From Branchipolynoe longqiensis (Eukaryota > Annelida > Polychaeta > Phyllodocida > Polynoidae): a stretch of DNA of 64,000 nt. Numbering within the stretch: position 1 is the first letter of the stretch; each line of letters starts with the position of its first letter. The stretch is taken from contig CM059193.1 in the NCBI GenBank assembly GCA_030323885.1, positions 78,767,447-78,831,446 of the forward strand, written 5' to 3'. The notes beneath the pieces are model-generated. The model made no database searches. It was not told where the DNA came from and was given only the letters and a program-made list of their open reading frames with translations. Made by a program: the position numbers and the translations under genes. Positions 54,366 to 64,000 of this stretch are shown here, in pieces.

Positions 54366-55888
54366 GTTGTGTTGATGGCATGGTGGAGTGGTGTGTGTGT
54401 GTTGGGGGGGGGGGTGACATGGTGGCGGAATGGGTGCAGGGTGGCGATGAGAGGGTGGGGTGAGAGTGGGTGAATGGGGTGATGACCGGGTAGGTGGGGG
54501 TATGGGTGATGACGGGGTGGAATAGTGTCAAGGGGATGCGTGGGTGGGTGCTTCAGTGGGGGAGGAAGGAGTGGGTTGATAGTGGGTGTGGTGAGGGGCT
54601 GATGAGGTGCTGATGAGGTGGGGTTTGTTGAAATGGTGAAGGTATGGAATCCATCATACTTATATTAATTATGAAGATGGCGACAGTCAGTATGAGAGAG
54701 TCAAGGCCGGTGGTGTTGAGATGGGTAGGGTGTAGGGGTCCGAGTGGAGGCACTAGGGAGGTGAGGTGGAGGCGTGGAGAAAGGGGAAGAACATTGGAGA
54801 GGGTGGTGCTGGAGTGGGAAGACTGGGTGTGGAAGGGAAGGGAAGGGGGGGGGAGGCGGAATGGGTGAGCGTAGGGTGGGAAGAAGGGAGGGGGGTGTGG
54901 TAGGGAGGGATAATGAAGGGGGAAGGAGTGAGCGCAGCAAGGAATGGGCGCGGGTGAGGACAGATTATGGGAGAAGGAAGCGGTGTAGGTCATATTCGTA
55001 TCAGGGGGAGGGTTGGAGGGTTTTTCATCAATTGATTGATTGGTTGTTTCTTTATGTCGTGTCGGCAGCATAGGCCATATTCACAGCGATAATTGTTTGT
55101 TTTTTATTCAGCCATCGATTTTATATATAATGTGAAAGCATGCAATCAATAATGTGTCAATAGACACTCATGAATTTAAAAATCTCACAATCATATAATG
55201 TGTGGTCAAGGTAAATAAAATTCCAGATGAAGGTATTATTAATGGATCAAATTGGTTTAATGAACTATATGAGCTGATGCAGGCCAGCTGTCCTCAAAGG
55301 GTTGGAGTCATATTAACATGCTAGGATGGGTTGAATTGTGTGGTGTGGAAGGCGGAGAAGGGTGATGAAGTGGTGTGACGGGGTGATGGGTGGGTGTGGG
55401 TGTGTGGGTGTGGGTGTGGGCGGGTGGGTGGGTGGAATAGCAGGCGTGGTAAGACGGCGGCCATGGGTCTGGGGCCGGCCGCGGTTATTTGTCCGGGATA
55501 ATACGCGGGCGGCTCGTCCGACTCGGCACTCCGGTTACCGTCTCTTCAATTAGGCCGGCCCCAGGGGGACGGGGGTGCGTGTGGGGGGGGGGGGGGGGGG
55601 GGGGGGGGAGCACTCCATGGCGTAGGCAATGGCAGGGTCGTGACATGCATGACAGGTGTGGGTGACGGGGGAGGCACGGCGGGTTTGGTGGGACGAGAGG
55701 ATGGGGGGACAGGGGCATAAGGTGGGAGGGAGGGGAGGGGAGTGGAGGGGCTGGGAGGGCAGGGCAGGGCAGGGCAGGGCAGGGCAGGGCAGGGCAGGGC
55801 AGGGCAGGGCAGGGGAAAGGGAGGGGAGGGCAGGGGAGGGTAGGGGGAACATGCGGTGGAAGGCTGGGTGGGTTAATGGAAGTGGTCA
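54366..55888. other. No gene; G-rich low-complexity DNA
   Basis: G/T- and G/A-rich with AT-rich 55075-55310. A 26-base G run is at 55583-55608 and (AGGGC)n at 55755-55812. The Pro/Ser/Leu- and Gly/Arg-rich ORFs here are compositional. Confidence 0.75.
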
Positions 55889-56262
55889 AGAAGATGGTGA
55901 TTGAGGTGATTGAAGTGATTGAAGTGATTGAGGTGATTGAGGTGAGAAATGTCAGTGAGGGAAGTGATGTCAGTGAGGGCAGTGATATCATTTAGGTGAT
56001 TGAGGTGATTGGGGTGATTGGGGTGATTGGGGTGATTGGGGTGATTGGGGTGATTGGGGTGATTGGGGTGATTGGGGTGATTGAGGTGATTGAGGTGATT
56101 GAGGTGATTGAGGTGATTGAGGTGATTGAGGTGATTGAGGTGATTGAGGTGAGTGAGGTCAGTGAGGTCAGTGAGGTGATTGAGGTGATTGAGGTGATTG
56201 AGGTGATTGAGGGCAGTGAGGTCAGTGAGGTCAGTGAGATGTCTGAGGTCAGTGAGAGGAGC
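55889..56262. repeat. 9-bp minisatellite (GTGATTGAG/GTGATTGGG)n
   Basis: About 40 units in blocks: GTGATTGAG, then GTGATTGGG, then GTGATTGAG, then GTCAGTGAG. Nine is divisible by three, so VIEVIGV and ITSITP ORFs stay open on both strands. Confidence 0.9.
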
Positions 56263-56434
56263 AGGTGAGGGAGGTGGTGTGGGGGTGTGGTAGAGATGAT
56301 GGGAGGAGGAGGAAACAATGAAGGTAGATCACGTGACAAGCACGTACCAGGGGAGGGTTGGAGGGAGAGTGGGTGGCTAATATTAACATTTTAGGATGAG
56401 TTGAATCGAAGAAGTGACTGAATGACTTGACAGA

Positions 56435-56493
56435 TGCCCCCTAGTGTTGGAAAGGATTTGAATAGTGGTGACGTGAACGCCACCTGGTGTTGG
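56435..56493 (-). promoter_or_regulatory. Two CTCF-like motifs in a short tandem unit
   Basis: TGCCCCCTAGTGTTGG (56435-56450) and CGCCACCTGGTGTTGG (56478-56493) are inverted CTCF-core-like and lie in a roughly 43-bp repeated unit (GTGTTGGAA(A/T)GGATT). A third, weaker unit (GCGACCTGGTGTGTG) is at about 56522. Confidence 0.3.
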
Positions 56494-56582
56494 AATGGAT
56501 TGGACTAGTGGTGATATGAGTGCGACCTGGTGTGTGCATTGTTTGAGGCATGTTTATTTAGGTCTATGCAGTTTAATCTGCA

Positions 56583-57168
56583 TCCGGAAATTTCATGTCA
56601 GAATTCTGACAGACAACACGACTGCAATGGCATACTTTCGGAACATGGGAGAGACTAAGTCCAAACCGTGTAAGAGAATAGCCAAATTAATTTGGAATTG
56701 GGCGCAAAAGAATAAAGTTTGGCTTATGGTAGCTCATATACCAGGTAGTCAGAACACATTGGCAGACAGGAAAAGTAGACATTTTGATGATCATTTGGAG
56801 TGGTCATTAAATGATGATATTTTTCAACAAATTTGTCAGAAATGGGGAACCCCACAAGTTGATTTCTTTGCATCAAGAAAGAATAACAAATTAAATAAAT
56901 ATGTTTCATGGCATCCAGAGCCCAATGCTTGGCAAGTGGATGCTTTCTCTTTAATTTGGGAAAATAATTTGTATTACTTTTTCCCACCATTCAGCATTAT
57001 CAGCGGAGTGGCCAGGAAGATTAGAATGGATCAACACATGCAATTCTGATCGTGCCCGACTGGGACACACAGCCGTGGTGGGCAGCAGTAACCTTAGGAG
57101 CGAAAGACTGTATCAGATTCCCAAGAGCACAAGGGAATCTACAACATCAAGGCCCGCTCCTTTTCTGA
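56583..57168 (+). pseudogene. DIRS-like RT-RNase H ORF, 3' relic
   Basis: RNase H features are clear: VRILTDNTTAMAYFRNMGET (with catalytic-type TDN) and AHIPGSQNTLADRKSR (His and final Asp). They are followed by the region specific to DIRS-type elements: WGTPQVDFFASR, YVSWHPEPNAWQVDAFSL, FFPPFSII. A frameshift near 57047 moves the ending (DWDTQPWW) to another frame, which stops at 57166. The reverse transcriptase and Gag upstream are missing. In living relatives this protein copies the element RNA and removes the RNA strand. It overlaps the recombinase relic that follows, as in DIRS elements. Confidence 0.8.
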
Positions 57169-58122
57169 AAAACTATTTACAACAGTTTGGATTATATAAG
57201 GTGACTCAAGAGAGATTAATGTCACATGCTTGGAGAAAAGGAACGGTTAAATTATATTTACTTGAAGAAATGGGGTTTACACTGTTTAATAATGAAAGTG
57301 AAACCCTTAAAGCCTACTATTGCACAAGTAGTTAGATTGCTAAGGATGTTAGAGGATGAGGGACTAGGTTTTGGAGCGATTAACGCTGCAAGATGTGCCT
57401 TGTCCATTATACTCCCAAGAATAGATGGAGAGACAGTTGGTAAACACCAAGTGATTCACTGGTTTGTGAAATCAGTGTATGAAAGGAACCCACCAAAACC
57501 AAAATATGATAGATTTTGAGATGTTTCAGTAGCTTTTAAATTACTAAAGACTTGGCTGAGTAATTATCATTTAGATATAAAACAACTAGGTTTTAAAGTA
57601 GCAGTGCTTTTGCTATTAGTCACTGGACACAGGGGACAAACTATTGTAGCATTGTCCCTAGACGGTTTAGAGATAGATCGCAAAGAGGCAACCTTTGTAT
57701 TTCAACAATTATTGAAATCACACCGCACAGGGGACCCATTGTCCACTGTACATTTAAACAGTTTCCCGGACGACCAACAATTATGTGTAGTGTCAGCCAT
57801 TCAGGTTTATATATCCAAGACAAAAGGAATTAGAAATTCAAGACAACTTTTGGTGAGTTTTATTAAACCACAGAGGGCCATTTCGAGAGACACACTCGCA
57901 AAATGGACTATTACAGTGCTGAAGGCTGCAGGTGTCAATACAGAATGCTACGCATCCCATTCGACAAGAGGGGCCATCGTCTCAAAGGCATGACAGCTTG
58001 GAATCTCAGTCAAGAGAATCCTGGCACACGCAGGCTGGAAGACAGCTAGATCGTTTGCTAAACATTACAACAAACGACTAGAAAAGTCAAGCGGCCTAGC
58101 GACATGCTTAGTCACCAGTTAG
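57150..58122 (+). pseudogene. DIRS-like tyrosine recombinase (YR), degraded
   Basis: The N-terminal core-binding part (LYKVTQERLMSHAWRKGT) is followed by a frameshift near 57265. The catalytic part is legible: first Arg in LLVTGHRGQTI (about 57631), HSTR (57958-57969), HAGW (58027-58038), and Tyr in KHYNK (58066-58068). TGA codons at 57517 and 57991 interrupt it. All R-H-R-H/W-Y positions remain although the gene is broken. YR enzymes of this group integrate circular cDNA, so no target duplication is expected. It stops at 58120, about 130 bp before a large palindrome. Confidence 0.8.
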
Positions 58123-58255
58123 CAAGACAGGTGAGAAGATTACAATTATACATGCATAACTATGTATAAAAATTTAGATATTTAGAAGGATAAAAATGAG
58201 TTACGTAAAAGTCTCCCTAGGCTAAGACTAGCCTGAGGCATAGTACCAAGGTAAA

Positions 58256-58575
58256 ATAGTATATTTATACAAATCTTACCTGGGTATAGATGATGGCTAA
58301 CTGTTGTTTTCGAGAGGTACAAGCTTCGGATAGTCATGGGCTAGGCCCCGCCCACCCAACCCTGCCACAACTATCATGTTTCCCTGTACCACGATGAAAA
58401 CATTGAAGTATCCATTTGAGTTTAAGATCATTTTTATCCTGAATAAGTAGGTAAAGATTGCTGGACCTGGATGTGCTTCCTTCTCCCTAGCCCACGACTA
58501 TCCAAGGCTCATACCTCGGGAAAACAACAGTTATCCATCATCTATACCCAGGTAAGATTCGTATAACTATACTAT
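58256..58575. mobile_element. 320-bp palindromic terminus, likely DIRS 3' end structure
   Basis: Left arm (58256-58344) and right arm (58488-58575) are inverted copies: ATAGTAT, CTTACCTGGGTATAGATGAT, ATAGTC(A/G)TGGGCTAGG. The central 140 bp is unique and includes ACATCCAGGTCC inverted. Placement right after a YR ORF fits the terminal repeat plus internal complementary region of DIRS elements. Another copy of the right half is at 30196-30416. It could instead be an unrelated MITE inserted there. Confidence 0.6.
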
Positions 58576-58802
58576 ATACTTGTATGTATTCTTATATATC
58601 TCTAGAATGCCCTAACCTATGTAACTCCTGTGTCTTTATGAGGACTCATTTCTCTGACATATGTGTATGCATCTCATGTAATTTCCTAATGTGTTGTTTA
58701 TCTTGCTGTCATTGTTAAGCAGTCAAATTGGTTAGATATGTTGTGTGTTACTTAGTTCGGAGATACCCATTTGGGTGTACAGGGCAGGAAGATTTGTTTG
58801 TT

Positions 58803-58847
58803 CAATGAACCCCGAGCATAAAAAGTAAACATCGGTTATTGGCACAG
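58803..58847 (-). mobile_element. SINE-D 3' fragment
   Basis: AAAAGTAAACATCGGTTATTGG, the inverse of the CCAATAGCCGATGTTTAC end seen at 44017-44080. Inferred 5'-truncated copy. Confidence 0.5.
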
Positions 58848-59018
58848 GGCATGGTTGCTGAATCGGTAGAGCGCAGGTTTACTGTGCAGGAGATCGGCAG
58901 TTCCATTGCAAAGCGAGTCAAACCAATGACTTACAACACTTATGCTTATCACTTGCTAGCGTGGTGCTTGGCATTAATAGGGTACGGCAAGGACTGGTTA
59001 GCACAGTGTCAGGATAAT
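58848..59018 (+). mobile_element. SINE-B copy, 3' half replaced by a repeat
   Basis: Head GGTTGCTGAATCGGTAGAGC, body TCAAACCAATGACTTACAAC, then AGTGTCAGGATAATGTGAC, where the sequence converts to a 9-bp repeat and the rest of the SINE is missing. Confidence 0.8.
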
Positions 59019-59186
59019 GTGACACACGTGACACACGTGACACACGTGACACACGTGACGCACGTAACGCACGTGACGCACGTGACACGTGACACACGTG
59101 ACGCACGTGACGCACGTGACACACGTGACGCACGTGACACATGTGACGCACGTGACGCACGTGACAAACGTGACACCCGTGACACT
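59019..59186. repeat. (GTGACACAC/GTGACGCAC)n minisatellite
   Basis: About 18 units of 9 bp that begin in the GTGAC of the SINE-B body (family reading AATGTGACTGAGTG). The units are CpG- and CACGTG-rich. The Thr-His-Val ORFs on both strands are repeat-derived. Confidence 0.9.
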
Positions 59187-59510
59187 TCCGTCCCCACACC
59201 CACCGACTAACCCAGCCACCCACCTACCCTCGCCATCACATCCACACCTCGCACACAAACACACACACGTCACCGGCGACCAAAATGGTCACTGCGCATG
59301 ATGACACGATTCAATCAATTCCCCTTGTAAACACCCGGCTACACACACCGGAAGCGGAAGTACGTAATCAGCGTTCCTCAGCGGACTGTCTCCGCCACCG
59401 TTGTGTTAAGTATTACAAGCGTGATGTAATCAGCAATGATTAATGTTAATGTTTTGATCCTGCTGCTGATGTGAGCATATTGATCTAATTTCATAGAGCC
59501 TTTCAATTTA

Positions 59511-59801
59511 CCGGACGCGGTGACCGAATCTGTAGAGAGCAGGCCTCCCGTGCGGAAGGTCGGGAGTTCAATTCCCGTTCGAGTCAAACCAATGACTTAT
59601 AAAATGGCAAGGACTGTTTGCTCAGTGTCAGAATAATGTGACTGAGTGGGATATCAGGTCATGGTATTGGTGGCCTGGTCTCCCAGTGGGCCAGCACTAT
59701 AAAGTCGCTATGACTGCGCAGTATCACAAGTTGGTACCCATCCTGGTATGACCTTAGATGGTGCCAGGACGTAAAACTCAAACAACCATCCATCCCTTCA
59801 A
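59511..59801 (+). mobile_element. SINE-B copy with short internal deletion
   Basis: Head GGACGCGGTGACCGAATCTG, B box GAGTTCAATTCCC, a deletion after ACTTATAAAATG, intact 3' half and ACGTAAAACTCAAACAACC tail. Confidence 0.85.
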
Positions 59802-59836
59802 TGTATTTGTTTACACTACACTTCACTACAATACAC

Positions 59837-60832
59837 TGTTTGTTGCAGTTTTACATCCTGGCAACATCTAATGGCCCTGACACACTACGACATAACGACG
59901 TCAACATAGGGAGAACGTGAAAAACATTGAACTTCTCGGCGTAGTATGCAAATTTGGGCACAAGTTGAACGTGGATGCAGGGTAGTGGACGAGAGAGTAA
60001 TGGCGGTAAAGCGTAGTGATAGCGTCATTCAACTAGAGAGGACAACGTAATTACGCTCAGGGAACGTTATTTACGTTATTCCATCACCAGAACTACGTTG
60101 CTTTACATTACCTTATGTTACTTACGTCATGAAACGGTGGCACAATGGTAGATGTATGTTGGACGTCCGTTAGGCGTCCGTTTTCCCGACATTTTCCCGA
60201 CGCAGACTGCACGTTTCCGCCATCTTTAATGTGGGTCAACGTAATGCAATGTAATGCAACGTAGTGCAACCTAGTGACAAGCTTTTTATTGACGTTCGCT
60301 GAACGTGTACAGAACGTATTGCGAACGTAAACCCTTACGTTCTAGTTACGTCAAAAGTTTTGAAAAGGTTCAAAACTTTGACGCTCACCGACGTAACACG
60401 ACGTAACGTGATGTAGCTCGACATCAGTCTAACGTCATTCTGACGTCATCATAACGTAATCCAATGTACGTCAACATAATGACGAAAAATCACCACATCA
60501 GGCTTAAGTTGGCTTATTACGTCGTAGTGTGACAGGGGTATAAGGTCATGTCAGGATGGGTACCGACTTGTGACTGTGCACTCATGGCGGCTTTATAGTG
60601 CTGCCCCACTGGGAGTCCAGGGTGTCAGCATCATGACCTGATATCCCATTCAGTTACATTACGCTGATACTGAGCTAACCAGTCCTTGCCTTATCCTATT
60701 ACTGCTGAACGCCAGGCTAGGTAGTGGAAAGTATCAAATTTGTAAATCATTGATTTAATTACACTGGGCCTCAAACCCCCGACCTTCCTCACGGGAAGCC
60801 TGTGCTCTACTCATTCGGCCACCGTGTCCGGT
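59837..60832 (-). mobile_element. SINE-B copy split by MITE-H
   Basis: Tail portion 59837-59871 (TTTACATCCTGGCAACATCTAA) and remainder 60541-60832 (TAAGGTCATGTCAGGATGGG to GGCCACCGTGTCCGG). Joining them across the MITE gives the normal family sequence CATCTAAGGTCAT. Confidence 0.9.
59872..60540. mobile_element. MITE-H, AACGT subtype, clean TAA insertion in SINE-B
   Basis: 669 bp starting TGGCCCTGACACACTACGAC and ending GTCGTAGTGTGACAGGGGTA. TAA flanks it at 59869-59871 and 60541-60543, and the empty site is known from SINE-B. This fixes both element ends and the 3-bp target, as in PIF/Harbinger transposons. Confidence 0.9.
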
Positions 60833-61050
60833 GATCTATGAAGGTAGACTCAACATTGTTATGTGACAGGAATGGCCGTCGAACAGCTAGTGTATCAGCG
60901 CCATCTCCACCGTGGAGTAAGTACTCCTCAGCACATTCTCGCGTGAGAATCTGGTGTTAGGGCGTGGGTGCCCTGTTAGAGCGTGAACAGATGCCGAGTT
61001 AGTAGAGAAAACCATGCGTGCTTTCATTGGGTTCCACAATTTCCCATGTT

Positions 61051-61284
61051 TTTTTTGTGGGGGTACATTAGTTGATTAAGCAGGGGACATTTCAGTTGCA
61101 GACGACTGGTCTTCCTCATTCCACTGCTCCTTGCCCTATCCTAATAATGCCGACCATCTGGCTAGGAAGTGACAAGTATCAATTTTTAAGTCATTGGTTT
61201 GACTCGACCCGGATTTGAAGCCACGATCCCACGATCTACCAACATGGGAGACGGACGCTCTTACTCATTCGGCCACCGACATGT
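61051..61284 (-). mobile_element. SINE-C copy, full length
   Basis: GGTACATTAGTTGATTAAGC, CTTCCTCATTCCACTGCTCC, CTAATAATGCCGACCATC, GTCATTGGTTTGACTCGACC, head ACTCATTCGGCCACCGACATG. Confidence 0.8.
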
Positions 61285-61720
61285 TGAATTCACAGAGAGC
61301 AGCAAGCAGACGGACATACTTTTAATTTTCGCAAACATAACACAGACTGTCTCGATCGATGGTCACCTGATCAACTCAGCCCATCAGGACTAGTTCTTAT
61401 TAGGTGACTATCACGTGTCCATATATATTGCCCTCTTCATATGCTCAAACACCAAGAGTAATGGCAAAGCACACGGAATATAATTGATAAGAACATGCTC
61501 TCGATATTTCAAATTCCCACCCATCCACTTCCGATCAAATATCCTGGTTGAGCATGGTTATTTCAGATTAATCACTCTAATTCAAAATTATTCTTATCAT
61601 TTATTTTTAGATATTCTGGTGTGCTTACTGCAATGTGACCTGTTAATCTCTACTATCCTTTCGATGTATCACGATTTCTCAAAGAGGACACACCACGGAA
61701 CTGAAACTAATGATTTGCAA
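61285..61720. other. No gene recognised
   Basis: AT-rich unique DNA. A 100-codon ORF beginning at 61484 has no recognisable domain and ends in MITE-R sequence. Confidence 0.55.
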
Positions 61721-61905
61721 CTTCAAAGTTGCATTGTCCGATGTTTTTTGAGTTTCTGCCATTTTTGTTCAATTAGATATATTTAGTTGATCTACCTTAT
61801 TATAGTTTGAAGTCACTTCTATCATAAATGGCTAACTATAAAGTTACTTAAAGTGAAAACAGTCCAAATTAATTTAGACATGCATGCAGAAATGATGGCC
61901 GCCAT
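61721..61905 (-). mobile_element. MITE-R fragment
   Basis: AAAGTTGCATTGTCCGATG at the end, TGAGTTTCTGCCATTTTTG, then ATTAATTTAGACATGCATGC: the right half of the family, inverted. Confidence 0.6.
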
Positions 61906-61937
61906 ATGTTTGGATGATCTTCTCCTTTCACACTACA

Positions 61938-62115
61938 CAGTAAAACCTCTCTAACCGACCACCTCCACAGATCGACCACTCCCCTATATCGATCGCTTTA
62001 TTTGGGTCACAACAACACCATTGTAAGGATATTCTAATTCTCTAAACCGACCACCTCCCTAAGTGGACCACTTAAAGTCGGTCCCATGGTCGATTGATTT
62101 TGAGAGGTTTTACTG
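61938..62115. mobile_element. MITE-P copy 2
   Basis: CAGTAAAACCTCTCTAACCG to GAGAGGTTTTACTG; TA on the right, CA on the left (mutated TA). 178 bp, with the same ACCGACCACCTCC interior as 70-262. Confidence 0.85.
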
Positions 62116-62155
62116 TACTCTGTGTAATAACTGCAATCTGGTTAGTCATTCACTC

Positions 62156-62200
62156 GTCTGACATGACCGTATGTGTTGCCAGGGGGTAAAACTCCATCCA
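62156..62200 (+). mobile_element. SINE-B tail fragment
   Basis: TCTGACATGACCGTATGTGT, TGCCAGGGGGTAAAACTCC; short and diverged. Confidence 0.5.
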
Positions 62201-62500
62201 ATAAAAACAACACTAGGTAGAGCCACCGATGGGGTCAACTGTTCAGAGGTGAATTAATCTGAGAAGAACTATTTGATCTATTCACAAATCTTATAAAGCA
62301 ATACGATTATTCATAGTTTATTTTGAACTAGTAGCTACTATTAGCTATTTTTCCACTAACTATTCTCCACCAGTCATTATCTAAATGGTGTCCCTGCGTT
62401 CTTAAGATGTCAATAGCTACTAGAATAATAAGGTTTTCTCTGAAAGATGGCTGAAATATCTATACAATTGTATGGAAATACATTGACCTCTCCATATGAA

Positions 62501-62831
62501 AAGCTTGTTTCATTTAGCGACACCTCTAGAGTACATTGGTTTTTCTCATTGGCTATTGGACATCAAACATATGGTCATTCTGACATATTTCTTTGGTTGA
62601 AACCCAGTGCCGCCATATAGGCTACTCTTTCTGATAAGCAGCAATGGGTATTCAATATACACTTTCCCATAGACAGGACAACACATACCACAACCTTTGA
62701 AGCACAAGTTGTGGACTACTGATTGGAACGGAAAATAGCCCAATCTGCAAATGGGTCCACTGAGCAACTCTCGATTGGATGGCCGACACCTTCACAGGTG
62801 GACACTCCACCGCCTGAGCTACGTCCTGCTC
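62501..62831 (-). mobile_element. SINE-D copy, full length
   Basis: AAGCTTGTTTCATTTAGCG at the tail, ACATATGGTCATTCTGACAT, GATTGGAACGGAAAATAGCC, and head GCCTGAGCTACGTCCTGCTC at right. Confidence 0.85.
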
Positions 62832-62899
62832 CTACTCTCCAGATGGCATGAAATATGCGCAGGTAGACATGGGTGAGTTGACTGGTGCATGGATAAGGA

Positions 62900-63100
62900 A
62901 GGTGTTAGACTATGACGTACCTATCCCCAGTGGGAGGCACGTAAGTAATACATTGGTCATACATTCGTCATACGCTCTCGCAATTCTCACAGAATGCCAG
63001 AAATGTGAGACCTACGTTAGACATACGTTATTCATACGTAATCATATGCTGTCAATATTTTGTCAATACGCGGACTGTACATTTCCGCCGGCTCGACTTA
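62900..63100. mobile_element. MITE-H interior fragment
   Basis: CATACATTCGTCATACGC, CTACGTTAGACATACG and CGGACTGTACATTTCCGCC. The last matches the centre of 59872-60540 (AGACTGCACGTTTCCGCC). No terminal repeat on the left. Confidence 0.45.
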
Positions 63101-63106
63101 GACTAA

Positions 63107-63470
63107 AGGCCCTGTCACACTATGACATATGGTGTTAGCCCATGCGTAATGTTTTGAAATAAAAATCTAATTTAAATAGGTCGACATTCGCCAAACTTTT
63201 CACTCTGCGGGCGGTGTGCGCTATGTATGAAGCATACACAGAGCGTATGGCTGCTGTATGGCTAGCGTATGCTTGGCATATAGTGACGGATACAAAATGT
63301 ATAGCGACGTATACTCGGCGTGCTGGGACATGTAGTGACGGTTGGAGGCAACAGTTTCAGCACAACGACAAATGGTCAATGTGCGTGGCGTGTGGGTAAC
63401 GTATTCAAAACTTATGCGTAATGTGTGCAAAGCGTATTTGTGATGTATGCAATCACATTTAGGCCATGGC
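63107..63470 (+). mobile_element. MITE-H-type terminus with CGTATG subterminal array
   Basis: Begins AGGCCCTGTCACACTATGAC after TAA. CGTATG/GTATGC motifs follow at 63210-63330 and 63400-63450 (GAGCGTATGGCTGCTGTATG). No matching right terminus occurs before the TATA box and ORF, so the element may run on past 64000 and be coding. Confidence 0.5.
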
Positions 63471-63519
63471 CCGGACACGCCCTGGTCATGCCCTGATCAC
63501 GTGATCGGTCACCGATGGG

Positions 63520-63527
63520 TATAAATA
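63520..63527 (+). promoter_or_regulatory. TATA box
   Basis: TATAAATA, 36 bp before the ATG at 63563. Upstream sequence includes CACGTGATCGGTCACCG. Spacing suits a short 5' leader. Confidence 0.45.
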
Positions 63528-63562
63528 CCCACGAGTTTTGGCTCTCTCCACACAAAGCCACC

Positions 63563-64000
63563 ATGCCTGCCAAGAAGAACATCACAGCTTCAGCTGCCTG
63601 CAAGGCTGCTATCACTAGGTGACTAGGGCATGGGAGAGGCAGGAAGAAGCAGATTCTGCCAGCATCACCATCACCACCACTATCACCACCACCATTACCA
63701 TCGCCACACAACACTCTCCATCACACCACTCTCCAACTAGCCAGCCTGAAGAGATGTAGATGGAGTTTGGGTTGAAGATGCAGACGCAGACACAGATGAC
63801 TCTAGCCCCCCATCTCCTGCTTCCGTGAGAGCTAGCATGCATCATCCATCGCCTCCACCACCTTGCTCTCTGCCTCAGCCTCCACTAGTACCTCCAGCTT
63901 CGCCTCGCCCAAGAAGAATAGGGGGAAAAAAAGTGACTGTTCTCCTTCAATAGCCGAGGAGGATAGGATGTTGGATTTCCTCCAGGAGAACCCAGTCATA
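63563..64000 (+). pseudogene. Start of a possible MADF-like transposon protein (partial, broken)
   Basis: The ATG has an ideal vertebrate-style Kozak context (GCCACCATGC) and begins MPAKKNITASAACKAAITR. A TGA follows at 63620; ACTAG/GTGACT there could instead be a splice donor. Later an acidic Pro/Ser-rich stretch is open in another frame (VDGVWVEDADADTDDS). After an A7 run near 63926-63933, the original frame reads SPSIAEEDRMLDFLQENPVI and runs off the window. EEDRMLDFLQENPVI resembles the start of a MADF (Myb/SANT-like) domain, which accompanies PIF/Harbinger transposases. It is either a broken copy or an interrupted gene, and the family call is tentative. Confidence 0.35.

Noticed and set aside
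59009..59301. Overlapping Thr/His/Val- and Cys/Val/Ser-rich ORFs
   Set aside because: They come from the 9-bp (GTGACRCAC)n array on both strands.
62848..63138. 96-codon ORF as a host gene
   Set aside because: It runs through the MITE-H fragment and its TIR; no domain.

Overview
This is repeat-dense eukaryotic (animal) DNA with no complete conventional gene. The best clue to the source is a tRNA-headed SINE, called SINE-D here. Its body and its 3' end (reading CCAATAGCCGATGA ... GGCGTCGTTAAATAAAACAA) look like the V-type SINEs I know from mollusc genomes (RUDI-like). With the other SINEs, DIRS-like and LINE relics and many TIR elements, I infer a marine mollusc, probably a gastropod. No species assignment is possible from the sequence alone. 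Family names (SINE-A to D, MITE-P/Q/H/T/S/N/R, rep-1 to 3, rep-F, rep-G) are local labels.

Layout. 1-6.8 kb: SINEs and MITEs, a perfect GC-rich palindrome and a purine tract. 7-10.4 kb: a 503-bp terminal-repeat element (TRIM) at 7871-8373 whose 182-bp LTRs each carry a tRNA-like sequence with Pol III A and B boxes; a CpG-rich, promoter-like island near 9.1 kb; and a MITE. 10.4-14 kb: SINEs, including a nested 161-bp solo-LTR-like insertion. 14.1-19.6 kb: a G-rich minisatellite of about 49 bp whose centre decays into near-pure G. 20-30.5 kb: LINE relic, SINEs, MITEs and unknown repeats. 31.5-34.4 kb: two adjoining satellites with 15-bp and 31-bp periods. 34.5-36 kb: weak candidate exons. 37-43 kb: a LINE relic inside a MITE, a ~54-bp tandem array split by a clean TRIM solo LTR, and three MITE-T copies. 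43-56 kb: SINEs, CTCF-like motifs, ACGT-rich Harbinger-like MITEs, simple repeats. 56.5-58.6 kb: broken 3' part of a DIRS-like tyrosine-recombinase retroelement with a palindromic end. 59-64 kb: nested SINEs and MITEs, ending in what may be the 5' end of an autonomous Harbinger-like element with a TATA box, a Kozak-context ATG and a MADF-like segment.

Two systems stand out. The first is the TRIM: one copy with 181/182 identical LTRs, an exact 182-bp solo LTR with a 4-bp target duplication, and one decayed LTR. It is an animal parallel to plant Cassandra elements, which carry 5S rRNA promoters in their LTRs. The second is a superfamily of MITEs sharing a TGTCACACTA-type end and TAA/TTA target sites but filled with different short motifs, plus a possible coding relative at the right edge. 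Nested insertions with target duplications let several events be ordered in time. Most long ORFs in the window are translations of low-complexity or tandem-repeat DNA, not genes.
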